The notes under the pieces were generated by a model. It did not search any database. It had not been told where the DNA came from and was given only the letters and a program-made list of their open reading frames with translations. Both the position numbers and the translations under genes were made by a program. From assembly GCF_964204865.1 (NCBI RefSeq), contig NC_135252.1:24139383-24203382 (forward strand): a stretch of DNA of 64,000 nucleotides, read 5' to 3'. Source of the DNA: Styela clava (Eukaryota; Chordata; Ascidiacea; Stolidobranchia; Styelidae). The first letter of the stretch is position 1. Each line of letters starts with the position of its first letter. Shown piece after piece: positions 22,801-33,289 of the stretch.

Positions 22801-24435
22801 GTTTGAGGAAGTAGAATTTGTACTCACTATTACTCGGTCTACATTTCAGGGTGTAGGATTTATAACGATAGAAGAATTTGTCAACGTAAACCGACAAACT
22901 GCGAGGGTTGTCTTCAGTTGGGCACCAGTACAGACATTCATCGTTCTCCAGAAGCATATCGACATCATGGAAAACATAGCAATCGTATTTTCGATCTGTG
23001 AAACAATGGACCAATTAAAAGCACGGATTCAACAAACTGACCAATCGTTGTAATCGTATTTGACCATTAAAAATGAATGAAAACCAATCAGACACGTGGA
23101 TTTAACATTTCAGCTAATCATCGTTGTTCAATATTACGGAAACGCAGCACACATATTTTCGATCTGTTGAAAATGAATCAACCAATTAAAAGCGTGGATT
23201 TAATATTGTAGCCAATCATAAAATAGGAAGTTTGAAATCAATTTTGTTTTTAATGTATCCCCCTTCAAATATATATTTACTAAGAGTTCCGCTATGAATC
23301 AACAGGGAAGGGAGGGGATTTAACCTGCAAAAAATGTGACCATAGATTCGCTTGTTCATCGTGGCATGATTAGAATTTTAGTGCTACATACTTTGGTCCG
23401 AACACAGCTATGTCGAAGGCCATTTCGACTCCAAAGGATTTCAAAATGTATACCGACGCATACGTTCAATGACGTTAATGCCGTTGTTATTCAAAATACC
23501 TAGTGCTAAAGTCCTGAAAGGAAACAATGGCCATCGGATGTATATATGAATTTTAGATTTTGTATTATGATGCCAAGATTTTGCATTCTGACGTCAGATT
23601 ATTGTACGAATTCTGGGATTTGGTTAAGAGTGCGTTTTCTTTGTTCTATTCGTCGAAAGGCTATTTATTGGTCCTTAATAATAAATCCTATAAAATCAAA
23701 GCCGAATGAACCTTAGATGATCATGATTATGACGTATCGATTATGAAGTCAGTTTTTGTATTATGACATCACGTTTTCTATATTTTTACCACCTCGTTGA
23801 AATGTTTTGTTCCAAAATGTTAATTTACCTTTACTCGCTTCCAGAAATCCAGCATTCATTATTTTGGCCTTGTTGAACAGATGTTCCCCGCTCTGCCACA
23901 TAACGTATACAGTATAATCCAATTGCTGTCCCTGCCATATTGGGTGCATATGCGCTAAGAGTACTTGAAGCTGGCGTATGCGTCCGCGTAAAGGAATGAT
24001 AATAGCGAGTTTGTATCGTGGACGACAATGCTTTGGAGTGTATCTCCCACCGATTGACAACCTTGGATTATCTATAGAAATTTTCTCGAATGGCGGTGGG
24101 GTTAAATCCAAATAATCCTGCCTTCGCAAATTGCCTTTTAGTCCGGGAGGTTTTTGTGGGCACAGTGGTAAATCATACTCTTCCAATTTGTCGGGATTAT
24201 CATCCAAAAATAAAGTGAAATTATCCAGTGAGAAAACTTTTGTGTCCGCGTTTTCAGTTTGATTAAAGAAATCAAAAATAAAATCTTCTTTTGATTTAAA
24301 ACTGTTTATGAGCGAATGAATATGATCCCTATTTCCTTTAATTGTTTTATACGTCACAATAAAAAATGACGCAATAATGAAACCCCATAGTATCTTTTTC
24401 ATTCTCTTTATGTATGAAGCAAGGTGTAGAGGCAT
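19803..24435 (-). CDS. Beta-1,4-galactosyltransferase-like protein, gene A
   Basis: Minus-strand exons 24435-23829, 22995-22828, 22510-22367, 21334-21184 and 19962-19803 join through GT-AG borders (phases 1,1,1,2) to 409 residues without a stop. A short N-terminus and a hydrophobic anchor at about 15-29 suggest a type II Golgi enzyme. Conserved parts are FNKAKIMNAGF, FHDVDML with DVD at 213-215 (metal site), FGGVVMV, WGWGGED, M322-x-x-H325 matching the second metal motif, and TIDVGQP in exon 5. B4GALT enzymes transfer galactose from UDP-Gal to GlcNAc or xylose acceptors; the acceptor here is unknown. Oddities are EDND in place of EDDD after WGWGG, and an extra segment of about 15 residues between DKF and FGG. 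Head-to-head with gene B. Confidence 0.85.
20850..20975 (+). mobile_element. SINE body/tail in gene A intron 4
   Basis: ACTGGCTAACTAATCCCATA, CCAGACGAGAGGCCGTGG and GAATAAATATGTAAATCC match the SINE family. The head is missing. Gene C has a SINE in the corresponding intron (46,330-46,556). Confidence 0.7.
21405..21722 (+). mobile_element. tRNA-derived SINE, most complete copy
   Basis: The head resembles a tRNA gene: an A-box-like part GCGGAGTGGGACGTCGTGCT followed by a CTAAGCGTTAGGACT arm, then CCCTGCGTGGGTCTGCAAAT and TTTGAATTCC as a B-box-like part. The body has CGGTTACGGCTTCCTCCACC, CTAAGTGATCCCATACCC, a GGCCGTGGTTCG block and GCTTTCTTTTACTCCGGGAT, ending GGGATAAATATGTAAATCC. It sits in gene A intron 3. 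The inverted copy in gene B intron 3 (35,625-35,880) has the same orientation relative to its gene. Confidence 0.75.
21840..22290. repeat. hAT-like remnant in gene A intron 3, shared with gene C
   Basis: Contains GTGCGGCCCGCGGTTTCACA, TTTCGTGCCTGCAACTAC and AGATTGCATATCC, related to the outer element at 26,024-27,231. The adjoining ATTCTATGCAACCAGAAGAA stretch is found inverted in gene C intron 3 at about 45,590, together with the GCACACCTCTATTTAGTGGA end near 45,730. Confidence 0.6.
22575..22760 (-). mobile_element. Intronic MITE remnant (TAGGGCTGGGC family)
   Basis: GGGCATTTTCGATATCGCAT, a GAATACTTGGAAGATATTCA stretch and GGGTTCTCCAGGCAC match the left half of the MITE at 26,700-27,103. 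The same decayed copy lies in intron 2 of genes B (35,010-35,275) and C (45,150-45,280). Confidence 0.65.
23520..23790 (-). repeat. Degenerate CATAATACAAAA-type minisatellite after exon 1 (gene A)
   Basis: On the minus strand the start of intron 1 carries repeated GATGTCATAATACAAAAAC, ACTTCATAATCGATACGTCA, CTGACGTCAGAATGC and CATCATAATACAAAATC units, about 25-40 bp apart. The same array follows exon 1 in genes B and C. Confidence 0.6.
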
Positions 24436-24530
24436 TTTTTTTATATTAAAATTAGGATTATCGATTATTTTAAAAATATCTTGATTTAAAAAAGATAAAA
24501 ATATCGGTTGGTTTTACAACAGCGCGAACT
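24436..24530 (-). promoter_or_regulatory. Conserved 5' leader/proximal promoter of gene A
   Basis: The minus-strand sequence just before the ATG (a TCAAGATATTTTTAAAATAA stretch, then AATCCTAATTTTAAT) matches the leaders of genes B and C (TCAAGATAGTTT...AATAATCTAAATTTTAAT). Conservation stops further out. No certain TATA box was identified. Confidence 0.5.
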
Positions 24531-24853
24531 TTATTGCGTTTTGGACGACATTCGTATACGTTGACGGGCCTTGTTTTGTCACTGTGACGTTGTATGTAGT
24601 GATGTAATATTTGGATGACGTAATCAGATGTGGGTTGGAAATGACATAGGCGAAAATGGGTATTCCACGCCGACTAGAAGTACTTGGCGGCGATTAGTGC
24701 ACTAGCCCCCAATAAAATTATAAGTTTATTTCGGATTTCGAAGGCCGTTGCTAAAATACCAGCGAAATTGCAATGTACCGGTCTTTATCTGAAGACAAAT
24801 ATCGTCCGAGGAAGTCTGACCTTGGTCAGATGAAACGTCACGAAAATAATAAA

Positions 24854-25045
24854 GGGTCCATAAAGTCTCACAAAAAAAAATTGAAATTGCAAAGGGAATT
24901 CATCGATACCATATATTATTTTGGCCCTCACGGATGTATTAAATGAAGTAAAAATACTTGAACAATTACTGATTAAAAAACAACAAACCTGGTTAAGATG
25001 TAATGGGAACTGACCTCATAACCAAATTGACTTTATAGACACCCT
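24854..25045. mobile_element. Short TIR element, relative of 12,218-12,423
   Basis: The ends GGGTCCATAAAGTCTCA and TGACTTTATAGACACCC are inverted repeats. The interior AATTCATCGATACCATATAT and CAATTACTGATTAAAAA matches the 12.2-kb copy. Confidence 0.65.
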
Positions 25046-25272
25046 GTATATTGTCAGCCGGTTCCTTCACAAAAGTCATATTTTTCAGCCGGTTCTGTTA
25101 CAAACAGAACATTCACAGTAACCAGTAATGCTAACCGGTTCGCTGATCTCATAAAATTCCGTGAGACGGTTCGAAAGAACTGGTGCGAACCGACTGAATC
25201 CCACAACTGACTGCAACCAAAAACTTGATCCTGTTAATCTGCGGTTCATATCATTCGGGCGTACAATAGCAT

Positions 25273-25499
25273 CAGGGGCGTAGGCGGGTGGTTATGGGGG
25301 TCAGACACCCCTCCACCTTTTAAAATGTCAAACAATAAAAGCATCTTTCTGTATCATACATAGCATTTTTTCGTAGCTTGAAACGTTTTTTAGACCCTCA
25401 AAACTCATGAAAACACATGTTTTCCGGCGTTCGGCCGGACTCGCTAGCTGTTCAATCCCCCCCCCCCACCCCTTTTGAAAATTTCTGGCTACGCCCCTG
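25273..25499. mobile_element. hAT-like MITE with 8-bp target duplication
   Basis: Terminal repeats CAGGGGCGTAGGC and GGCTACGCCCCTG enclose 227 bp. The flanking 8 bp, AATAGCAT, is identical on both sides (25,265-25,272 and 25,500-25,507), which is diagnostic of hAT-type insertion. A C-rich run lies inside. A sister copy is at 49,317-49,566. Confidence 0.9.
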
Positions 25500-25779
25500 A
25501 ATAGCATACTACATCCATAACCCCCACACAAAAAAAATAATGGCAATCTTGTCGTTCGGCGCACTTCACCCGAAAGTCAAACTCCTACTTTAGCAGCCTA
25601 GCGTATTCATCGCATCCGCCCTTAGGCAACAGCGCGAACGAATGGCTTAGTTAGTCTGTTTTGTTTTCATTATTTAGCGTGGATTAAGAAAGCCAATCAA
25701 ACTGTAAAAAGTTGCAGAAAATTTCATTGCATTCTATAGTCGTTCAAATAAGCTACATGGATTTCTTGCTATTATAGTA

Positions 25780-26023
25780 TAGCGAGACCTAGGTCCGGGT
25801 CGCGTCGTTAGTTGATCGGTCGAGTGACGCCTTGACGCGCATCTGAACTGCAACAAAAAGCTTCTGCCTCAAACTAAGTTCAGTTATATTCTTTTTATCG
25901 CTATTTTTATATTGTTTTAATTGAGGAATACATTACACAACCAAGATTTAAACATTTTAAATAAAAACTTGGAAGCCCAGTCTGGGCACGCGTTAAGTCA
26001 TAATACTGCAACGCACTCTACAC
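25780..26023 (+). repeat. Diverged repeat, partner of 6,085-6,330
   Basis: Starts TATAGCGAGACCTAGGTCC and ends AGCCCAGTCTGGGCACGC followed by ACTGCAACGCACTC, in the same order as the 6.1-kb copy. Identity unknown; a solo LTR is one possibility. Confidence 0.4.
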
Positions 26024-26197
26024 TAGGGGTGTGCAAACTACGGCCCTCAAGAAAAAATTGTGCTACCCGCGGAGAAGAGCCAATTTTGAAAGATGTCGAC
26101 CCGAAAAACGAGTTTTTAATTCAATTTGGTACATGCGAGTAATTCCAATGCCTTTGGGTTGCGAAGCCTATACCTGAGTCCAATTTATCATCTATGT

Positions 26198-26644
26198 CAG
26201 TGGTAGGCAACCTACATCCCGCGGGCCGGATCCAGCCCGCGGAGCAATATAATCCGGCCCGCGACGCTTCACTGAATTATAGCTGTTTTGTCGATTATAT
26301 TTTTTACGCAAAAGAATTTACGTTAACACTAAAATATATTATAACGTAACAAGTATATAATTAACAATTACTCGTTTGATGCCCCTATAATTTAATTATA
26401 ATTTAGACAAATGGCAACAAAACGCAGAAAAGTTGATGCTAAGTGCAAATGGTTCAATGGCGCAAAAAATATTCAAATGGTCAGTCTCCGCGCTCTGCTT
26501 AAAATTTAACTTCTGATCTGTGTGATAAAATGTGATTCATCAGTCATCCATTCCATTTTTACCTTTCTAAAAATGTGTGCGGCCCGCCAATAACTTGCAA
26601 CCTTTAATTTTGGCCCGCGAGCGACAAAAGGTTGCCGACCACTG
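26198..26644. mobile_element. hAT-like element, 447 bp, nested
   Basis: Terminal repeats CAGTGGTAGGCAACCTACAT and GGTTGCCGACCACTG, with GCGGGCC-type subterminal sequence on both sides. A perfect 8-bp duplication ATCTATGT flanks it (26,190-26,197 and 26,645-26,652). The inverted relative at 37,133-37,604 shares the interior. Confidence 0.92.
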
Positions 26645-26699
26645 ATCTATGTCTATGACGTTACAATGCCTTACTAACTAGCTTGTGCAAACATGTCAC

Positions 26700-27103
26700 T
26701 AGGGCTGGGCATTTTCGAATACCTGATGATTTCAGAATCGAATCGAATATTTTTTTCGAATCGAATCTCGGATACTGGGAGATATATAATTGTATGTAAC
26801 TTTCTTCTTGTATTGGGTTCTCCAGACACATAAATTACTGGAAACGTAAAATACATCACTCAGACAAATTGATTGCTGAGCGTTCACGCACAATAAAAAA
26901 CTTGTTTTCGTCAATAACTCACTACAGAAAAGAGTCATATATATGTCAGAATTGCGTTGAAAAATTATGGCTTCAATAAGAAGAATTGAGAAATTTAGCT
27001 CGACAATTGGCAGAAAAGACAAAAAACAAGATGGCGGCGATTCGAAATTTCGCTCTGAACCGATTCGAATAATTTACTATTCGATTCGAAATGCCCAGCC
27101 CTA
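26700..27103. mobile_element. TAGGGCTGGGC hAT-like MITE, 404 bp, nested
   Basis: Ends TAGGGCTGGGCATTTTCGAA and TTCGAAATGCCCAGCCCTA are inverted repeats, extended by GAATCGAAT runs. A perfect 8-bp duplication CATGTCAC flanks it (26,692-26,699 and 27,104-27,111). Decayed copies are at 15.9, 16.5, 22.6, 35.1 and 45.2 kb. Confidence 0.92.
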
Positions 27104-27239
27104 CATGTCACATGCGCATGTCACAAGATCAATAACCAATATTTTTGTGCCTGCAACCACCAGAAAGCCTATCTTAAATAAAGGTACGGCCCACGGTTTC
27201 ACCCTTCTGTATTAAAGCTTGCGCACCCCCGCCCTACAC

Positions 27240-28390
27240 CATATAGTGGCGAATGATGGAACGGAAATTATCAGCCTCTGTTTTCCAACATCTTTATATT
27301 TTTATATATTGTCTCTAGTCCACATTTTAATGATGCTATAACCAAACGAGTCAACAGCACCGATGGCCTGCTGCGGCCTTGCATACTAACCTACATAAAA
27401 GAATGACTAAATTGGTCATTCTGTTGATATACAATACACATGGTATTGCTTGCGACTTTTTTTATGTTATCACGAAGCAATAAAATTATTCTATTCTCTC
27501 TCCGTTTAATTGTTGTACGTGCCGTTCACACAACCACAAGTTTTTTTTTTCAGTAATTAGATGGCCTGGAGTGAATAGTCGTTAGCTTTCTCAAAAACAA
27601 GTCTATAATCAGATTAATGACGCTGTTCGTTTGTTGGAAACGATGCTTAACTTGCCGTTCAATTAAAGTGTCAATTGCAACCTACTCAAGTAAACAAACA
27701 TGAATTGAGCCATTAAATAGCTCTCTTTTATATGGGTCATTCTGCCTATATAGAAAACAAATATTTTATCGTAATAGCATTCACACAAATACAGACCCAC
27801 TGCCTTATCGGAGTGTGCCAGTAAAAGGTTAGGCAATGCCAAATGGAAGAAAATAGCATTTTATATATAGAATGCTTGTTCAGTTCCTTGTATGGGACAA
27901 ATTTGTGAATGCGTACCATAAAAATCAGTACTCAGTGTGAAAACGCACTGTAGTAGGGAAATCACCTAATAATTGAATTATTATTTAAAAAGCAGTTTTT
28001 AATTGTCGTTAAAAATTTTGAAAGAACTTTAATGCTTTTGCAGTAGCTACATATATTGCCCGAGTGTAAGTCAAGTCAACTTTATTTTTTCCAACCAGAA
28101 AGAAAGTCAGTTTTGCACAAAATACGGAGAAAAAAGATAGCTAGAATAAAGATGATGATGACATGGAAAATATCAGCTTCTCCGTTCAAACTCCTTTATA
28201 TTTTTCTATATTGTCTCTAGTCCACATTTGAATGGTACTATAACCAACTTTCTCTCAGTGGCGCAAACAAACGAGTCAAGAGCACAGGTGGCCTGATGCG
28301 GTCTTGCATACTACTGACCTACACAAAAGAATAATTAAATTGGCCATTCTGTTGCTATACAATCTATCTGTAGGTTCAGGGTGTTTTGTG
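27240..28390. repeat. Local duplication of about 235 bp (27,245-27,480 and 28,155-28,380)
   Basis: TATTGTCTCTAGTCCACATT, AAACGAGTCAA, TGGCCTG and CATTCTGTTG occur in the same order in both blocks. The second block has a short extra piece (CTTTCTCTCAGTGGCGC) absent from the first. Between them lies the repeat at 27,470-27,960 and AT-rich DNA with no gene. Confidence 0.75.
27470..27960 (+). repeat. Repeat, inverted copy at 49,870-50,700
   Basis: Blocks TTTAATTGTTGTACGTGCCG, TAGATGGCCTGGAGTGAATA, AATGACGCTGTTCGTTTGTT, TAGGCAATGCCAAATGGAAG and GTACTCAGTGTGAAAACGCA occur in reverse complement at 49.9-50.7 kb. The other copy contains an extra 300-bp insertion that this one lacks. Confidence 0.8.
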
Positions 28391-28519
28391 AAAAATCTTC
28401 TTTCTCCGGGCCCAAGGGTGTAGTCGACCCTAAATTGTTTTTAATATAATGACGTAATACGACGATTACACGTGCTTTTTGCACCAAACACGGCTACATA
28501 AAGGCAGTCATATATCTTA

Positions 28520-29930
28520 AGCCTTACTTCGCTGTCGAAGCTATACAAGCGCGCATTATCATCACAATTGGTTCATTTGGTGTTTTAGATATCAGCCGTA
28601 TATTAATAAGAAAGCTTGAAGATGTCACAAAACGAAAACTAGGGACTGAAAACAGACTTTTTTTAGATGAATGGCAGCGTTTTTATTTCTTTATTGAAAA
28701 GAATCAAACTCCAGCGATTTGTCTTCATTGCCAACAAAATATTTCAGTTCTGAAGCAACACAACATTATGCGCCATTATGATCAGTTGACGCGCGTATTT
28801 CAAAATTTAATTCATTGTTTTTAATTCATACAAAAGTAAAACAAACATGTTCAAAAAAATTTGAAATGAAAGTGAATCTACGTTGTTGGCCAGTTATAGT
28901 GTAGCCCGCAACATTGCTAAAAAAAAATCGCCCGTTTGTTGAGGGGCAATTTTCGCGCTAACGTATGCTGCAATTTTTGGAAGTCGTTTCTCCTGATATA
29001 AAAAGTTAATTTTCCAGCATCAGGCTTTCTAACAACACAACTATGAACCCTAACAAATCAAAACTTTGGCCGAGACTGACAGACAATCTCCTAAATGCGT
29101 TATTGGAAACGTCAGTGTACATAACGATCGTTTCAATATTATGTTGTTGTTCTTGTTAGTAGTATTCTTCTCTTTCGTCATGATGAAATCGCTTTTCTCT
29201 CCGAATACTGGACCAATTGCTTTGAAATTTTCAGTGGTTAAAAATTGATTTTTTTGCCAGAAGACCATTACTTTTCCTTGTTTCAAAAATTTCTGCGGAC
29301 TTCAAGAGATTCTTTTTTATGTGTCAGAATAAAAAATAGCGCCACCTTGTGACGTGTCCATATATTTGAGCACAGCTCTCTTGTTTGGAACACAATGTAA
29401 TGAATTAGAGCCACGTTTTGAACATCTGATCAGTGGCGTATCTACGTAAAATGGCGCCCATGACAAAGTCTAAAAATGCGCCCCCTTGATAGCTGTTTGA
29501 CAATTTATATTGACTATTATCCAATTGAGATACTTGTACGTTATTATTTTTTTCTGATTGATTATGATATTCCTCTTTATCTTCATAATACGATCTCGTT
29601 CAAGCATCGTTGACACATAAGATTAAGAAGTAGAAAGTAAACAAGGCCTGGAGTTTAGTACACAATTCACAGTACTGAGCTTTATATGCCGTCTAAATCT
29701 ACGCCAAATGCTGTGGACATAACAGACTTGTGTTAGTGTTGTTGCCCGAGGGTTCTTACGCATAACTAGCTAGTCTATACTGCATTAGACATTAGGTTGT
29801 ACTTTAGCCTACAGGTGAAGTTTTTTGCGCAGAATGAGTGCTTCTGTTTAATCCGTATGTATGTTAGTTAGTACTAGCGCGATCAACTAAATTACAGTAT
29901 TTTGCAACCAAACAGTCAGTAAATACACAG
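28520..29930. repeat. Rearranged R1-related region
   Basis: The block at 28,525-28,600 (CTTACTTCGCTGTCGAAGCT) and the block at 29,590-29,910 (CGAGGGTTCTTACGCATAAC and following) match R1 at 38,925 and 39,336. Between them lies a different block at 29,090-29,400, which recurs at 44,402-44,715. A lone hAT end CAGTGGCGTATCTACG is at about 29,430. No ORF of substance. Confidence 0.6.
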
Positions 29931-30215
29931 CTACCGGTAACAATACAGTCTCATACAAAGAAAACATCACAAGGATATTCACGCTGCACGTGACAGCTCT
30001 TCATCATTGTTGTGTCATAATCACTTTATGGAAGACAACGTAAACAAGTCTGTGGATCATAATACAACTAGGATTCAATGATACTGTGTTTTCCTACTTA
30101 TTTTTGGGATGTCTTTTATTTTCATTAATCAAAAACAAAATTACCTTTTCCTCTTCCAAACGTTTTAGATCAAACATTTGAAACGTTTAAGAGAATTTCT
30201 TGCTATTGACTAGAT

Positions 30216-32483
30216 CATAGGTTCTCAAAGTGCTCCGTACGGAGCCCCAGGGCTCCGCGAGAGAAACCCAGGGGCTCCGCGAACTCTTCAAAATACTGAC
30301 TCAAAATTTTGTAACTGTTCAAAGAAGCAATAACAGCATTGATAAAATATGACAACAATATAGCCTCGAAATATGGTAAAGAGGCGGAAATAAAAAATGA
30401 CATTATTTATAAGCGGGAGCGCAACCAGGATTCTTAAGAGGCAGGTGGTTCAAAATTGGAATCGGAAATTTCCGCGCAACATTCTTCGCGATTAAAAAAA
30501 ACGGATAACGAGATTTCTGTTGCGTAAAATATTCAATCCATGACCGATGCGAGCATTTAACGTGTCTCGTTGTTATCATGTAATTGTGCTCATCGTTACT
30601 CACGTTTGGTTCGAAATTACTATTAGGATTACTAAAATGAAAATACTATTCTAAAATAACATAAAATATGTGATAAACTGCCAACTATAAATTAATTGGA
30701 GTCGTATTTTTGCGATCTTGGGATTTGTCAAACTTGATTTGTTCTTTTGCACTTGAGATTATTTTTAAGCAAGATATCGCCGTTTAAAAAATCACAATAT
30801 TTGGGCAAAATACGAACAATTGAAATTTATTTTATTGCATTCGGCTCTGCCGGTAGTTTCAGAATGAAAAAAGGTACATCGCGGATCGCGCTCACAATTG
30901 ACTGTGTTTCGATTTCGCAGTTACTACGATGAAAACCTAACATAACACCAAATTTTATGATATACAATGTCTATAAAAGCGTTTTCAATCTGAGGAGAGT
31001 CTGCTGAAAACGAAACGTGTGATCTTCCATTTTAAGTTTCAGTTTTAATATTTTAGAAGGCGTTTTTCAATTAAGAAATTTGAGTTGCGGATTTACCTCT
31101 TTATTAATTATTATTTTTAGCCTTTCATCGCCGATGACTAAAATATGGTAACATGTTTTTCACATTAAACTCATACTTCCCCACGAGAACAAAAAGCAAT
31201 TAACGTCGTCATTGTGTAACAATACATGTATATGCCGAGGGAAATTTTTGATTTAGGGAGAATAAACACCGGCGTAAAGATGTTTAAAGGTTCAAAAACA
31301 CGCCATGCTGACGAAAAAAATCGGCGATTGTAACAAAATGATATCGCGCACGTTATTAGCGGCCTTTTAAGTCTTTCAATGTCAAAAGGGAAAAGATTCG
31401 CCCCCTAATTTATCAATATGTTGGTCAAGTGTCAAATATACAGCTTTAGTATATCGTCACGCTAATAACCGAATTGCGTAAGTCATTTTTAGCAGATTTG
31501 AGAAAAACGTAAAAAACTTCCTAATGATATTGTTATGCCATTGAGAGTCAATAATTTGCCATGGTTCAATTTTTCGATCGTAGCCGAATTTACGTTAATT
31601 TGTATGACGCAGTTAAGTGACGTCATAATGGCGCACTGTGACTTAGCCAGGAATGTGTCTATGACTTGGGGACATACGCAATTTTGCAACTTTACTATAT
31701 GCACCAGTCCTGAAAACTAAACATTTCAAAAACGAATGTAATTCTTAGTATTTACAATGCCTAATCCCCAAAATAGCTAATCAGTTTCAATTACATTATT
31801 TTTCATGTTTAAAAATATATATTTCATCAATATAACACGTTCTGCACACCCATCGAAATAAGACTAAGATTAAATATAAAGAATAAAACAGCAATGCACC
31901 CAATATAAAAGCCAACAAAGGTGAATTGGACTCGGACAGTGAATATCGCAAGTGCACGTCTTCTTATACTGTAGTACTAATTCAAATTAATACGCGCTAA
32001 GCTAGAATCCGAGATGCAAAAACTCGAAAATGCCTCGCCGAGGTTATTTTGCCTTTGTGACGTCACAATACTTCTGCGGTAACAATGATAATTCATTATG
32101 ACGAAACAATTGCACAAATGTGCATGTCATACTAAATCTCTATTTTTATTGGTTTCGAAATTCTTAAAATAAAATCTGAGTTAACAGACAGGTGTGCAGC
32201 ATTACATAAATACCTCTTTTATAAAAAACTCAAGATCGCCAAAAATGACTTACGCAAATCGGTTATTAGCGTGACGATATATAATTTATGTTTGAAATTT
32301 AAATTCAATATGACTTGTGTTAACCCTATTAAAAAGGGTTCAGCATTTAAAATAAGTAAAGTACTTTTAACTTGCTCAGGAATATTAATCTGAAAGTAAC
32401 AATTTTAACATTTATTTTGGGGCTCCGCGAATAATATTCAACTTTCCAAGGGCTCCGCAACACGAAAAGTTTGAGAACCCCTG
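30216..32483. mobile_element. hAT-like non-autonomous element, 2.3 kb
   Basis: Starts CATAGGTTCTCAAAGTGCTC and ends AAAGTTTGAGAACCCCTG, inverted terminal repeats with GGGCTCCGCG in both subterminal parts. A perfect 8-bp duplication GACTAGAT flanks it (30,208-30,215 and 32,484-32,491). No transposase is readable. About 824 bp of the length is a later insertion (31,454-32,277). The tandem-duplicated partner is 41,280-43,014. Confidence 0.92.
31454..32277. mobile_element. Nested TIR element, 824 bp, TATA-flanked
   Basis: The two ends are inverted repeats of nearly 50 bp starting TCGTCACGCTAATAACCGA with only a few mismatches. TATA lies on both outer sides. The partner hAT copy at 42,830 reads GCTTTAGTATATATATAATT without the insertion, an empty site. 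The interior holds only short ORFs, none recognisable. A TA or TATA target suggests a Tc1/mariner-like or similar superfamily. Confidence 0.88.
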
Positions 32484-33199
32484 GACTAGATCACAAATAT
32501 TTCGCGCTTTTGACTAGGTCTTGTTTCAAGGGGTAGGGCTTATATTAAAATCACTTTTGAAATTCAGGATAGGTCTTATTTTTGGGGTAACACGGTGGAT
32601 GATATGCTCTCAGGATAGATGCAAGGCAAAGACAAAAATTGGAATGAAGCATACGGATTTGCTTTTATATTATTATAGCAGACGAAGTCGTAAAGACGGC
32701 GGTACCGGTAGTCTACTGTGACAGAATGCATACCCGTACTACTTCGTTTTGGCACCCTTGTCTATATATTTGAGTATCACTCTCCTTTTGGGTCTAGTAT
32801 AGTTTAGTACCACAAGTACTTCCGGTGGGCGTAGCCTAACGAATTTTACATATGTTATTCTTAACCCCCACTTGACTATGTCATTCAAAAATTACGTCAC
32901 TACGTCGTCACAATAAGGTCATAGATCTTGCCAAAGTATAACCAGGATCCCCCGAAACAGCATCTGCACCGTCGATAACAAACTCACTAACGCCAGCGGT
33001 CTCTCTCATATCAGGATCGTCGCGACGAGAAAACGAGAGAAATAGTTTGCTCGATTTCGGGTGATTGTCTGTGCGCTTTGGCCGACCATTCATACTATTT
33101 GGAGGTCTTTATTACGCCACAGTGACGTGAATTTTTGGTGACGTAGTAGGTGGGGGTTAGGAATGACATATGTAAACTATAACAGACCTCTCTTTTTTT

Positions 33200-33289
33200 C
33201 GCTTTTGGTGGAAGATCGCTTATATTTTCATCTTCTTTCTAATTCAAGATAGTTTTCAAATAAATTAATAATCTAAATTTTAATTGAAA
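33200..33289 (+). promoter_or_regulatory. Conserved 5' leader/proximal promoter of gene B
   Basis: TCAAGATAGTTTTCAAATAA and AATCTAAATTTTAATTGAAA directly precede the ATG and are nearly identical in gene C (43,340-43,401). Similarity also covers the TTTCGGTGGAAG-type block further up. Core promoter elements cannot be named with confidence. Confidence 0.5.

Larger units (their letters stand above)
26024..27231. mobile_element. Outer hAT-like element carrying two nested elements
   Basis: Ends TAGGGGTGTGCAAAC and GCTTGCGCACCCCCG are inverted repeats. The flanks CTCTACAC and CCCTACAC agree at 7 of 8 positions. Removing the inserts at 26,198-26,644 and 26,700-27,103, each with one target copy, leaves an element of about 340 bp that aligns with the uninterrupted relatives at 16,870-17,265 and 21,900-22,170. 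No coding capacity. Confidence 0.8.

Noticed and set aside
23831-24028. Second minus-strand ORF overlapping exon 1 of gene A (STIQTRYYHSFTRTH...)
   Set aside because: It is a shifted frame of the same exon and contains none of the conserved motifs.
25455-25472. C-rich run inside the 25.3-kb MITE as a separate feature
   Set aside because: It belongs to the element; the sister copy at 49.3 kb has similar C/G-rich stretches in the same places.
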